Positions 24,606 through 36,217 of a stretch of DNA of 64,000 nt are shown here, in pieces (position 1 is the stretch's first letter; every line of letters begins with the position of its first letter). A model generated the notes under the pieces. It was given only the letters and a program-made list of their open reading frames with translations. It did not search any database and was not told where the DNA came from. Source of the stretch: Cenococcum geophilum 1.58 (taxonomy: Eukaryota; Ascomycota; Dothideomycetes; Gloniales; Gloniaceae); the NCBI GenBank assembly GCA_001692895.1, contig KV748244.1:1-64000 (forward strand), written 5' to 3'. A program made the translations under genes and the position numbers.

Positions 24606-26962
24606 AATGGATTTCGGTATTGGGGTTGGGCTTTGATTGAGCTTCGTGCTACCTGTACATATAAATATAAGTTATCTCAATGCCCACTATGGATGTCTCC
24701 AGCCGCTCAAGCAGAGTAACGAAACTTACAAGCGTGCAAGACTTAAGATAGACGCGGTTGCGTATGGCCAGTAAACAACAATCAGTACTGTAGTGGTGTA
24801 AAACGGTAACAAACAAAGGCATGTGACTTTCTAATAACTAAATGGATGCCTAGAGTCATTGAGGTTTGTGAGATGTGGTGCTGGTGGCTGAAGCCTTGAG
24901 AGGAGGGGATGGCTGGGTTCAAGGCAACAACAGCCATTGCTGGAATTCAATAAAAAGGCTGTTAATAATCCTTTGAACTTGCATTAGAATGTGATGGGGT
25001 CGACATTCAGGATCAAATAATATGAAGCTGGGATTTTTCTAACAAGCAACCGCAGAAGTGCATGCTGAAGCAGTAGATTGGAAGAAGTTATTAAATCTTC
25101 GCAAAAACACTTGTCGCATTTTAACACTAATGTAACCCTTCCGGTTTCTCATGTTAGCGAATAGGGAATGAGGTGACTATTCCGTCGAGGTACAAAGAGA
25201 TACTTGTTTCTGGTGGGACAAGAATATGAAAACGCCACATTTGTTAGTCACGAGAAAATTGGTTCCCAGATGTGACAGTGACAAGACTCTGTTCTGTCAC
25301 GTTGGAGTTGGTGGGCTTGTTGGTTGATATTCGGTCGAGTCAAGCTTTGGATGAGGTAGCAAATTGCGTTAGTGGAGTGTAAGAAAAAGTCTTGCGGCGT
25401 AAAGTTTTGCTTCGCCTCACCGGATCGACAACTACCAAGCCGCGCGCCGATGGGTGCCACTTCCTGGAGCCAAAACCAGCTGAGCGATACTTTATTCTCC
25501 GGCGGAGCCCCCAAATCCTGACCGGACGCCTGAGACTATATCGTGCTTGATCGCATGTTGCATTCTGCTCTTTATTACAGGTCTCGAACGACTTCTGTTA
25601 ATTATCGCATGAATCGCGATATAAATCTTGTCTGTAGGGAGCTTATCCTGGAGCCTAAACCCTACCTTGCACATTAACTCCGTCCATGCACTATGGCGTT
25701 CTAGACCGGAGGTCGATCTCAGGCCCCTCAACGGTTACATAGTATGCCATGCCTCCAATATGTTCCTCCAGGCTCCTAAGTATTTTGGAGTGAGACACTA
25801 GCCGTGCTTTCAGTCTGCGCAATGCTAGTCGGATGGGCTGTTGGTGTGGGTCTGGATTGGCTTCCTGGGCTGTCGGGCGAGTCGTGGAACAGGAGGCGAT
25901 GGCCGGGGGTGCCGACGCTGCCCGACGATCGCGACCTCTTGGGCAGTGGTTCAGAGGGCCCTGCGGTCAGGTCGTTAGAAATTCTCGGTCTTTCGCAGCG
26001 CTGTCGCGGATTCGTCGATGGGTCGATGTGTCGATGCACGGTACAAGGCTGAGCTTTAGCCTTGCTGGGGGTTTAGGGGGTCAGCAGGGTTAGCAGCTGG
26101 ATTAGGAGGGCCGCGACGCTGGTGGGCGGAAGCGCGTAAAAGGGGGCCCAGGGAGCAGGTGGGAGGGGCGTCTTGGCTTTCCAAAGCGGCGAAACAGCAG
26201 TGCGCTAACTGTGACTCTTATTTTCATGCCATGGCGCTTAGCCGAATGGAGCATGGCGTGGAAATCAGGCAGAAGAGTACTTAAACAGCCTGCCCTCCCG
26301 CCTTCTTTCTTACATTTTGGCCGCCCGTTGTTTGCACTCTGCCTCCCTCCTCACCACAACCCCCCCACCACCATCGTCGCAGCCAGAAAACACCAACGTT
26401 TTCTATCTGCGCACTCGCTTACCTCCGTTTCTGCATCCCTCTGTGTGCTAAAAGCGCACCTTTCCGCTCCCTCCGAGGTACAGGGGCCGTTTCCCAATCG
26501 GTTCTAGCGATCTCGACTTTGCGACAGCCTCACTTTCAGTCCACGGTCTGATCGCATCCTCATTCTTCGACCACACCAAAGGCTAGCTGGTTTCGCCTTT
26601 GCGCTCTCATCAACCTCTGCTTCCTGACCACTGTCGGCCTCGATAATTGCGATCGGGCGATAGTCGGCGACCACGCTTGGCAGCGCTGTGAGGGACACAT
26701 TGAGTTGTTCATCTCCCACTGACCGGTACGAACCCATCTCAGCATCGACGACGCCATCAAAGGCATCGCAGACGCCGAACGACCTCGCATACTACTCCTG
26801 CGATCTCGAGCCTCGTCGACCTCGTCGAACTGAACCTTGCGTCGGTGACCTCATCTAACCTATTGTGCTATCAAACAGATTGTCAAGACTTTCCGATTCC
26901 CTTCACTGAGTCCCTCATCAAAAGGATTATCTTGCGATAAACCACAACCTCTCGAATAAATC
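24606..26962. other. Long intergenic region
   Basis: 24606-26200 shows no coding similarity on either strand. A minus-strand reading of 87 codons at 26039-25776 is Ser/Pro-rich and unsupported. From about 26290 the DNA is pyrimidine-rich and probably holds the promoter and long leader of the TBP gene. Confidence 0.4.
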
Positions 26963-27867
26963 ATGGATTCTTTGACTACCCACCCGGCGACCGCGCAACA
27001 GGCCAAGGCTTTCACGGCTCCTACATCATTGTCATTCCCTGGCGGCGCAGGCGAGTTGACTCCTCCATCATCCGAGAAGGACAGTCAACAACAGAACAAT
27101 GCGGTGAATGGTGTCGCCACTCCCGCGGCTACACCTGGCACTCAAAACTCTGCGAGCGGCATTATTCCTACCTTGCAGTAAGTATTACCCGAAATCCTCA
27201 TTTAACCTAATGGGGTTCTAAAGTGCATGCCCAAAGAAACATTGTCGCAACCGTCAATCTTGACTGCCGGCTTGATCTCAAGACGATTGCTTTGCATGCA
27301 CGCAATGCCGAGTACAACCCAAAGGTACTGACTCGCTCCGCCAGCCTCTTCTAATTCTTTTTGCTGAACTTGTACTTGTAGCGTTTCGCTGCCGTCATCA
27401 TGCGTATTCGTGAACCGAAGACGACCGCTCTCATCTTCGCTTCGGGCAAGATGGTTGTGACTGGCGCGAAATCGGAAGACGATAGCAGACTGGCGAGTCG
27501 CAAATACGCTCGTATTATTCAGAAGCTCGGCTTTAATGCCAAGTTTACAGACTTCAAGATTCAAAACATTGTTGGGTCTTGCGACATCAAGTTCCCGATT
27601 CGTCTTGAAGGTTTGGCTAGTCGCCATCACAACTTCTCGTCTTATGAACCGGAGCTATTTCCTGGTTTGATCTACCGCATGATGAAGCCGAAGATCGTCC
27701 TCTTGATCTTTGTGAGCGGCAAGATTGTCCTCACTGGCGCCAAGGTTCGCGAGGAGATCTACCAGTGAGTTGCGACCTTGAAAATGTCTACTAATCCTTG
27801 TGCTAACATACTATTCAGAGCTTTCGAGCTCATCTACCCTGTGCTGTCGGATTTCCGCAAGTCTTGA
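26963..27867 (+). CDS. SPT15: TATA-binding protein (TBP)
   Basis: There are four exons: 26963-27177, 27237-27324, 27382-27764 and 27819-27867 (introns 59, 57 and 54 bp), giving 244 residues. The first 65 or so residues are Pro/Gln/Ser-rich and variable. The rest is the conserved saddle of two direct repeats: the first runs from P-T-L-Q-N-I-V-A-T-V through [12 protein letters not shown], the second from I-Q-N-I-V-G-S-C through [12 protein letters not shown], ending F-R-K-S. TBP nucleates pre-initiation complexes for all three nuclear RNA polymerases. All introns interrupt the conserved core, and the splices restore the family sequence exactly. Nothing suggests damage. Confidence 0.98.
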
Positions 27868-29054
27868 TTGGTATATCGAGCAACAACTCGGCGCACAGGT
27901 GAAATGATACCCTGTAGCACCGCGTTAGACCGTTTGTATTAATACATCTTCTCTAAAGATCGATCGTGTCACTAGCGTCGACTTCGATCCGGCTTTGAGT
28001 CGTCTTGCATCAACCTTTCCGCCGACTTCCCTCAAACTTGTCGCGCATGACCGGCGAAGCTTCAGACTCATTCTTTCCTTTTCACTTTATTTTCCTTAAC
28101 TCATGTGTTCTTTGCGGCATTGCATGGTGTTCGGGCCCGGGTCGTTCGAGCCTTGCGTAATGGAGGCTTTCACTTCTTTTTCGGGCATTTCTCAAAACTC
28201 CTTATTCCACATTCTAGAAAGGCTGCACACGCTGGCTTATGTGGCGGCGATGGTGCGCTGGTCGATCGGTCTCCGACTTAATTTGTTCAAACATGGGGGG
28301 ATCTGACGGTGTTCCACTCTATATTTCACTCAAGAGTTGCCTGGCTAGGTGGCAGTCGTGAGTCTTGGTGGGCGGTGGTGGAGGTGAGATTGAAAAGTAT
28401 GTGGTGGTGTGGATGAGACATGGATTGGTTGACGGCTGAGCGAGCGAGCGTTTGCTTTAGGAGAGCCCTGTTGACTGCCGATGGATGTCGGGGCTCTCAG
28501 TTGAACGATGGTGATACATTAAGTATCGTGGTTTGCTTATCGCGCCTGTTGCTGCGGAATGGGCTTTAGTGAGGTAGCTAAATCCCAACCACGATCTAAT
28601 ATGTTGTGTCTCTGCATGCTCCGTGACGTGATGCGTTATGCTATTACTACCCTTGATACTTCTATCCCTTATCCCGTCAACGGTTATCGATAATTAATCG
28701 AGCTGAATTTAACGCCCGTACTAAGGAATAGAGCCTTTGATTTTGTAGTAATTTGACATGCACGCCTGATTTCAGGAGTTAAGTCGTTCGATATAAGGTT
28801 GCTAGCACTTATCCTTCCTACAAAACGGTATTTTATATTATAGTAGGTAATTAATTGATGGAATCTATATAAGTGTACGCGCTGTCTTGAACCTGGTCTT
28901 CGCGCACGGGCCACTTGCTCGTTGGACGCGGATGGGATATCCCGTCTCCATTCCTCATTAAACCCGCCTTACTACCCCCGCCTTACTCCCTTTACTCCGG
29001 GGACTCAACACCTCTGCCCCTCCTCTTCTATACTGCTACCTCTAGCCCAACAAT
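27868..29054. other. Intergenic region with a MITE-like copy
   Basis: 27868-28660 is the 3' flank of TBP without coding similarity. 28663-28938 is a copy of the repeat family described separately. The remainder abuts the 3' end of the oxidase gene, which is transcribed towards TBP. Confidence 0.5.
28663..28938. mobile_element. MITE-like repeat, copy 1
   Basis: It starts TATCCCTTATCCCGTCAACG and then GGTTATCGATAA. Its interior (CGCCCGTACT, AAGTCGTT, ACGGTATTTTATAT) matches 56515-56705. Its right part (CGCGCACGGGCCA, then GGACGCGGATGGGATA) resembles the right end of the copy at 56128. The right terminal repeat is degenerate. Confidence 0.6.
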
Positions 29055-30737
29055 CTACAACCTGCTCTTCCCTCCACCCTTACCCATCTCCTCCCTCAAC
29101 ACCATCCCCCTCCTCCCCGCCCGACTCCCATCCCCCACCCACGTCCCCTCCTCCACCCTCTCCCCCGACCACCCCCACTTCCGCCTCAGCTCCTCCGGCA
29201 GCCTCCCCACGATACACTCGACGACCTTCGCCCCTATCACCGGCAGAAACTTAAACGCGTGCCCACTGCCCCCCGTCGCGACGAACAGCCCTGCGTACTT
29301 GGGGTGGTGGTCGATCAGGAAGTCGCCCCGCGGCGTGTCGGCGTACCAGCAGATGCGCGTGTGGGACCATGGCCGCGTGGCGAGGGACGGGTGCAGGGCG
29401 GCGAGGAAGGCGCGGCAGGCGGCCTGGCCTTCGGGGGGGACGGTGGTGGTGGGGGGGTTGGAGAGGGCGGTCGCGGGGAGGGACGTGGTGATGGTGGGCG
29501 TACGGGCGCTGGTGGTGGTGGTGGTATCGGCGCTGGCACTGGCGCTGGCAGAGGGAGAGCAAGAGGCAGAAGCAGCCAGCGGCTCCGGATACGGCACCCT
29601 CACCGGATTGAGATAGCCGTGAGCGTGGCGCGCGACTTTCAAGACGCGGTTGGCCGGCGGGATGACGAACATGCCCGTCGACATGTTCAGCAGCGCCGGC
29701 AGCGCGCCCAGCCGGTCCTGCTCGGCGGCCGAGAGCGGGACGTAGCACAGGACCTGACCCGTGGCCGTCAGGATCCCGCGCGTGTCGAGCAGCGACGGCG
29801 TCCAGGCGCCGGCGGCCAGCACGGTCAGTTCGGCGGTGAGGGTGCGCGCGTCGGAGAGCTGCGCGCCGGCGACGCGGGGGTTGGCGTTGCCGTTGGAATC
29901 GGTGTAGAGAAGGCGGGTAACGGTGCCCGTCTCGAAGCGCACGCGGTTGAGGGCCTCGGCTTGGGATCGCAGCCACCGCATGCACGCTTCCGCGTCCGCC
30001 CAGCCGGCCGCCGCGTTGAAGTACCCCGTCGTCCCGCTCGCGGCCTCGCTGGCGGGGTCGACGCCCGCGGCGCGCTGGATGGCCGCGGGGGTGGGGAGGA
30101 CTTCGATGCCGGAGGAGGGAGTAGAAGCCGGAGTGGCGGAGGTGGCGGTCAGGTCCTGCACGTTGGCTAGGCTGGCGGCGACGTAGGCTTCGCGTCCGGG
30201 CGAGGCGGTCAGCACGAGGCCCGACTCGTGGTAGCGGTTGTCGGCGCCCCAGGCGCCACGCCAGAGGGTTTGGGCGGAGGCGGCGAGGGCGGCGTAGGCT
30301 GGGTCTGCGTAGTCGGCGCGGACGATGCGGGAGCAGTCGATCTGGGGGTGGTTGGTGAGTTCGGTGTGGTAGTGATGGGGGAGAGAAGGGGAGAGGGGAT
30401 GGGATGAATGCTGGGAGCTAGGAATGGGTGGTAATGAGGGGAGCGGTAGGTTGGATATGGGGGATCGAATAGGTTTTAGGAATAGGGAGAAAGGAGGATA
30501 TGGTAGGTTTTGGAAGAGAAGAGCTAATGGAAATAGAAGGGGAAAGAAATGGGCCTATACACTTGCGCCATCTGGAGCTGGGAATGGGTGCCGGTCTACT
30601 AGAGTAATGGAAGTATCTTTGAAGGACGGGTTATTACAAAGAGAGTACGCGGTAGAGAGACCGAAGACCCCACTTCCTATTATCAGAATGGATGAAGGGA
30701 TTGGTCTTTCAGTGGAACCTTGCTCGTTTGAGGCCAT
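29055..30737 (-). CDS. FAD-dependent fructosyl amine/amino-acid oxidase family protein
   Basis: There are two exons, 30737-30561 and 30341-29055, with a 219-bp intron, giving 487 residues. The N-terminus has the FAD-binding motif I-I-G-S-G-V-F-G-L-S-T-A and L-V-D-R-H-P-F-P. The splice yields S-R-I-V-R-A-D-Y-A-D-P, and G-Y-F-N-A-A-A-G-W-A follows. Near the C-terminus are R-I-C-W-Y-A-D-T-P-R-G-D-F-L-I and G-G-S-G-H-A-F-K-F-L-P-V. These are the marks of fungal fructosyl amine, sarcosine and pipecolate oxidases, which oxidise a secondary amine and release hydrogen peroxide. The exact substrate cannot be told. A roughly 50-residue Ser/Ala/Thr-rich insertion splits the C-terminal half. It faces the OMS1-like gene across a 310-bp divergent promoter. 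Confidence 0.88.
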
Positions 30738-31047
30738 TGTAATTACTTGGAGAGCCGAATGCTTTTAAATATCACATATGGGATTGGGTGACAATGATAT
30801 GACCTCCTGGAATCAGTTGCAGTATATATACGTAGAGAATACCTACATACAACCTGTTTAGTGATACCAGTTGGGGTTGAGGTTGGAGTTGATATGGTGT
30901 CGGACTTTCTTCGGTTCTATTAAGCTGCAGATAGTTTATGCAAGCACGGTCTTCAAAGTTTTCCCATTCCATAGACAGCTCAACTTGCGCCCGACTCAAT
31001 TGAAGAGGGTGTGTATCTATAAGCACTCTCTCACATCCCGAGATACC
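30738..31047. promoter_or_regulatory. Divergent promoter between the oxidase and OMS1-like genes
   Basis: 310 bp separate the two start codons, so both promoters must overlap here. TATATATA-like sequence occurs near 30823-30830. No specific operator was recognised. Confidence 0.5.
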
Positions 31048-32022
31048 ATGAGCCAACCTCCTAAATCGAAACACACGACAGGACAAACCCAGCAGAAGTC
31101 CGCGAGCTCTCGACCATTCCAATATCGGCCGCGTCCGCCAAAGTCAGCACCAAATCCAATTCAAACTCCAGCATACTCAAGAAGCAGGAGAGTGCCGCTT
31201 ATTCTAGCTGGAGTCACGGTCTTTGGTATATCATGCTACGGCGTGCTTGTCTACACATCACTTAGCCGTCTACCCCTAGCACAAGCCGTCCCCGCAGATG
31301 TCTCCGATCGCTATGACGAGAATGCCGCCAGTTTTGATAGCGATGTCAACACCATTGAGAAGCTTGCGGGGATCAATAAACGCCGGAAAGAGCTGACAAA
31401 GCTCGCGAAAGGGGATATTTTAGAGGTGTCAGTCGGCACAGGGAGGAATATACCATACTACCCTTTGAAGGAGTGCAAGTCGATTACTATGGTGGACCAG
31501 AGTTCGCCGATGCTGGCGATCGCGAAGAGGAAGTGGAAAGACGAGCACCCAGAGTACTCTCGCAGGATCTTCTTCAGGAATCAATCGGCTCTGGACCCAA
31601 TTCCTTCGCCGTCGCCCGAAGGTTTTGACACGGTAATTCAGACCATGGGGTTATGCTCGACGCCGGAACCCGAGGCCCTGCTGCGCAACCTGGGAGCAAT
31701 CACAAAAAAAGACGGCGGGCAGATACTGCTACTTGAGCACGGGAAGTCGCATTACGGGTGGCTGAACGACTACTTGGACAAGACGGCACCAATGCATGCA
31801 GATAAACACGGGTGCTGGTGGAACAAGGATATCGGGAAGATTGTAGAGGACAGTGGGCTGGAGGTAGTCAAGATCAAGAGACACAACTTCGGGACTACCT
31901 GGTGGGTGGAATTGAAGCCACGGAAGGGGATGAAGAAGGAAGCAAGTCCGATTGAGGAAGCGGCTGGGCAGGAGGTCGTCCCGCAAGTAGCCCAGAAGCG
32001 GTGGTGGGGTGTCTGGAGCTGA
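31048..32022 (+). CDS. OMS1: OMS1-like mitochondrial membrane methyltransferase
   Basis: A single exon encodes 324 residues. A basic Ser/Pro-rich N-terminus suits a mitochondrial presequence. It is followed by one membrane segment (about residues 49-68, ending Y-G-V-L-V-Y). The class I methyltransferase core has the SAM motif L-E-V-S-V-G-T-G-R-N, then M-V-D-Q-S, then a C-terminal L-E-H-G-K and H-G-C-W-W-N-K-D-I-G block shared with yeast Oms1, an inner-membrane protein that suppresses respiratory defects of oxa1 mutants. The start at 31048 is preferred over the longer open frame because the upstream part lies in the promoter region. The methyl acceptor is unknown. Confidence 0.87.
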   Translation: MSQPPKSKHTTGQTQQKSASSRPFQYRPRPPKSAPNPIQTPAYSRSRRVPLILAGVTVFGISCYGVLVYTSLSRLPLAQAVPADVSDRYDENAASFDSDVNTIEKLAGINKRRKELTKLAKGDILEVSVGTGRNIPYYPLKECKSITMVDQSSPMLAIAKRKWKDEHPEYSRRIFFRNQSALDPIPSPSPEGFDTVIQTMGLCSTPEPEALLRNLGAITKKDGGQILLLEHGKSHYGWLNDYLDKTAPMHADKHGCWWNKDIGKIVEDSGLEVVKIKRHNFGTTWWVELKPRKGMKKEASPIEEAAGQEVVPQVAQKRWWGVWS

Positions 32023-33919
32023 AACCCGAGCTCCAGTGAGCTTCGCGTATATTCACAGAGGGCCCTCGGTCGACAAATCAGGCACGGAGAGAGCAGGCAG
32101 GATTCTTGAGTGATGCCTCCTTTCAGCTAGCCACACATGATTGGCATTTGTTATTGCAAGATGCAATATCCACGACGTCACGTCATCTTCCTTCAGTTAC
32201 AATGCGGAGAGGGTTTATTGAGATGGGCAGGTCCAGATCTGCAGGCAAGCGGCTCACCTGCATGACTCGCCTCGCAATCTTATTGATAGAAGGGATGCGG
32301 GTAAAACCTTAATAAACCCCAAGGGGATAGTGTTCCGCGTGTCTCTCCCGACAGCCTCCCCATAATAGTGACGCCGATGTTCGTGTCATGGAGCCATCAT
32401 TGGCTCCTCGGAGAGTATTTGACGGGAGGTCGCAAGGTGATCAGTGGGAAATCCGCCCCCATATACAGGCTTTCGAAACATGGAAACCGTTTGCTTTTCC
32501 AGAAAAGAGGGGAAAGAATGGCGGGCCTTGGGCGCTGCGTTTGGCGGCAAAAGTCAGCTTAGCGATTCAGGACTGGGTTGACGCGTGGAGAAAGGGCCTT
32601 TTAGGAGTTGTTAGGCCCGCGGATGGCTCTTCCTCTTAAGGCGGTCAGCACCGAGGTTTGAGTGTCTTTTTCCACTTTCTTTTTTTCCACTTTTTGTTAT
32701 TTTCGCGTCGGGCTTTTCTGCGGCCCACGGCTCACCGCCCGACTCTGTCTCTTGGCGTTAAGGCTAAATGGCTAGGGCGTCATTGCGAAACAGGGGCTTG
32801 GTCGCTGCTGGAACAGATGACATGCAAGCCCCATCGGATCATCAAATTCCCCCAGCAGCCCCCCGCTGGCCAAGGGGGTCTCTGCTCTGCAGTTGTGCAA
32901 ACATCAGCGCGTCCGTCATGCGCCTGCGTCTGCTGCTAGCCTTGTATCAGCAGGACCCTTCTCCGCCATCAGATTACTGCATTACTGGACGATTAGATTG
33001 CTCCATTACTGCTTTGGCAATAAATAGTCCCTTATCCCAGTCGGGCAGCTCAAAGGGGGGCCCGGTATTTGTACGTGCAGGAAGTCTGCACGCCGGAGCA
33101 CAAGCGCGAGAAGACGGTTTTGCGGCGCAGAGGTTGGTGGCTTCAACCAGCTTGTGTGCCACTTGTCGGCGCTCATGAAAATCTGGTCTCTTATGCCTCC
33201 CACCACACACACCACACCTATGTGGGCCCCCCTTGCCGCCTGCTAAAGTTAGTGATGTTCATATCCAAACGCCGTGACGATGCAATCATTGAATAACGAC
33301 TCGGCTAGTAGTTCCTTGGGCCATTGCTCACCCCGTCACTCCTTTCTCCCGCCTTTCCCTCCAACACCCTCAACCTCTGCGAATCGCCTCCCTTGAACTG
33401 CACCTTGTACCATTATTCTACCTGGTGACATCGCCTTTGCGACAGACACCATCCCGTCGTCGCTGTGTTTGAATCTCCCTGTTGCTGGCAACACTCGAGT
33501 TTCACTGGTGGTTGTTACGTACGCGAAGAACCGGACGGGGCCTGTGAAAGGAGCTCGCCCTGATTTGCCTCAGTCGCCGTCAGCAACCACCCTCAACGCT
33601 CAACTTTCAGCCGGAACCGTCGTACCCAAAGTAGACAGGCAGAAGTGTCGCACTACGCTACCTTGCATTATCCAGCGTGCATACCAGCGGTAAACCATTC
33701 AGGCAAGGACTAGACCCCCCGACCGCATTCCGCATCGCACCTTGGCCAATTAGGACCATCGACGCCGAACCCCCGTCCATTTCTCACAAGGAAGCACAAC
33801 AAATCCACCGCCGCAATTATTCTCCCGCGTCGCGCGACACCAAAATTATTTGCCCTGCGACCGGAACACCCGCAACAGACCTGTCGCTCCCGCACCATCT
33901 CTCGCTACATCTCGCCATA
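32023..33919. other. Intergenic region and GDS1-like leader
   Basis: No coding similarity was found on either strand from 32023 to about 33300. 33300-33919 is pyrimidine-rich and open in places, but it resembles a long 5' leader of the downstream gene rather than a protein. Confidence 0.4.
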
Positions 33920-35252
33920 ATGCCCTACAACACGAGGAGGAAGTCGCTGTCGCTGCCGTCGCTAGGCATTCACCTGCCAAACAGCTCCCGATCGTCAGCT
34001 CACCGCTCACCGCCTGCAACAGTCCCAGGCGAGCAGCAGCAGCAACAACAACCACCTCCGAAAAAAATCAAGCGATCGCATACCTCGAGTTCAACCTCTC
34101 CAACGCCTGCGAGCCCTCCACGAACAACTACCATCCGCTTTCGCGATGACCGACCGAAGAGCGCTGGTCGAGTGGCGGAAAACACCCCGCCACCGTCGCC
34201 TGGTGGAGAGTCTGGACAGACAAAGGTCGACACGGAAGGAATCGACGACACCATCGTCGTGGGCGTAATTCAGCAGTTGGAGAAGACTGGAAACAGGCCA
34301 CACCTGCTAAAAGAGCTGGGTGCCGTTCTTGCGAACTCAATCTCCATTGTTGAGAGGTGCGCTTCCTCGGCTTTCATGCACGCTAAAGGTACTGACGTTT
34401 CCCAGCTCGGCGAACCCCTCTGCGATAATTTCATCACGACTCGCAACCTACCTCCGCCGCCCTTGGACCGCGCTATCTCGCTGTCCTCTCGATAGAGTGC
34501 TTGTTGGCACGCATCCCAAGCGAGTATACTACTATCTGACCACCTGTCCCCACCAACCCATTCCATCCGATTCGCCAGAGAGCCTCTCGACAGCTCGTAT
34601 TATTTCGCCGTCCCTATCATCCGCCGCCTCGGAGGAAGAGGAAGACCTGGACGCTCGGACCCGTTCGCAGCTCTCGCCGTCCCCGGAACTCGACCTGTCA
34701 TCTCCGGAATTCGAAGACGACAGCACGCCCTTCTCGAACCGCAACCCGCTGATGCGCAGCGGGACGCACCCGCCGACCAGCTCGAACATCTCGCACAACC
34801 GCCGCGCCGTGTCGCCGCCGCTCGAGCGCGACGAGCGCGAATTCACGCAGACGGCCTCGTCCCTGCAGCAGCGCAGCCGGAGTCGAGACGCTGAGACGAC
34901 CGCCGCTTTGTCCGGCGCGTCGCAGTCCGCCGGCGACACCGCGATGGACGACCCCGTGCCCGCGGACATCGAGGAGACGGAGGAGAGCGCCGCGCTGCGG
35001 AACTCGGAGGCTGCGGCTGCGCTGTTCGGCCAGGTCGATCATCTGGTTGTGCATCCGATGCAGCACGGGTTTGCGGCGAGTAGTCCGCTGCTGAAGCCGC
35101 AGCTCGAGATCGAGATATCGCGGGCGGTGTTCAAGGGCGATTCTGATGATGTGCGGATGGGTGGGGAGGAGGAGTGGGGCTGGTCGGAGGATCTGAAGAG
35201 TCCTGAGAATGTGGAGCTGGATGAGCTGGAGGATTTGTTTGGGGAGTACTGA
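33920..35252 (+). CDS. GDS1-like winged-helix protein
   Basis: There are two exons, 33920-34356 and 34406-35252, with a 49-bp intron, giving 427 residues. The N-terminus MPYNTRRKSLSLPSLG is a strongly conserved fungal signature followed by poly-Gln and basic P-P-P-K-K-I-K-R-S. After D-T-E-G-I-D-D comes the helical block V-V-G-V-I-Q-Q-L-E-K-T-G-N-R-P-H-L, which the splice continues as I-I-S-S-R-L-A-T-Y-L-R-R-P-W-T-A-L. This is the winged-helix-like domain of GDS1-type proteins. The rest is acidic, Ser-rich and disordered (S-P-S-P-E-L-D-L-S-S-P-E). A nuclear regulatory role is likely by family but is untested. Confidence 0.85.
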
Positions 35253-36217
35253 GGGGGTGGGAAGAGAAGGAATGAAACAGAAAGAGAATAAGAATGAAAA
35301 AGGGAAAGAGAAAGAGAACGGATGACAAAAATTGACTGGGATGGGATCTATTTGGCCTATGTGTTGCGGGAAATCGTAATGGATTTATGAATCTCTTCTC
35401 CTATTTTCGAGCGGGACAGCACAACTCTTGATTTTCTACCTTTTTTCATACTTTTTACCCCACCCTCTCCTCCTCTCCTTCCGATTGTGTATCCCTAGAT
35501 CGCTTCTTCGTCTTGCTCCAGCGCTGCGTCTTTCGGGGCGAATCGGGTCCGATTACAGGAATGTTTGTCTCCTTGTGGGAAGGGGAGGGGGGGGCATTTA
35601 GACCACTTGAGATGGCTTGTTCTTGTAAGATAGTTGTAGGTATGGCTGAAGGCGTCCTGGGGGCTAGGCTTCGGTTTTTTTCCTCGGGAGATTCTTTTAT
35701 CTAGGAGAATTGGGCGGGGCTGGGATGGATGGTAAGTGGGAGTATGAATACAGTATCAGAAATTAGTAAATCTACTCAACTCGCTGGAACATGTGATGGG
35801 TGGTCAATGCGGAGAATTGAGTACGCTTTTGCTGGTTTGCATGGCGATGACGGGCGCCACTTGAATAAGTTAGAGGTTAAGTTATCAGAACTACATGTCT
35901 CGAGCCCCCCATGAACCCGCACTATTCCAAGGTCAAGCTGGCTCTGCATTAGATAGCTTCCTTCTCAGACAGGTCATACCGTCATAGCCCTATCTCAACG
36001 TCTTCTCAGCCCCCAAAATCCCTTTCCTATTCCTATCCCCATCCTTCCTGCCGTACCAGCACACCTCCCCATCTCAGCCCCCATATCCTACGCAACCCCT
36101 TATTCCAATGGAGACGTCGCCTGCATCAATTTAGTACAACACCATGCCAAGACTGTTGATGTTGCCTATATCTACAATATTGCGATTATTCATTCATATC
36201 GCGATACTCTAACTGGC
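35253..36217. other. Intergenic region
   Basis: It holds a purine-rich 3' flank of the GDS1-like gene (35255-35320), then sequence without recognisable coding potential up to the PNP-ULD pseudogene. Confidence 0.4.

Noticed and set aside
25776-26039. 87-codon minus-strand frame
   Set aside because: Ser/Pro-rich, no recognisable motif, no splice partner and no conserved neighbours; not enough to call a gene.
29251-30186. Long open frames of up to 303 codons overlapping the oxidase gene
   Set aside because: Shadow frames of a GC-rich exon; their products are Arg/Pro- or Gly-rich without family features.
33677-33919. In-frame extension of the GDS1-like gene upstream of its ATG
   Set aside because: The MPYNTRRKS start is strongly conserved in the family; the extension begins at an ATG without conservation and looks like leader.
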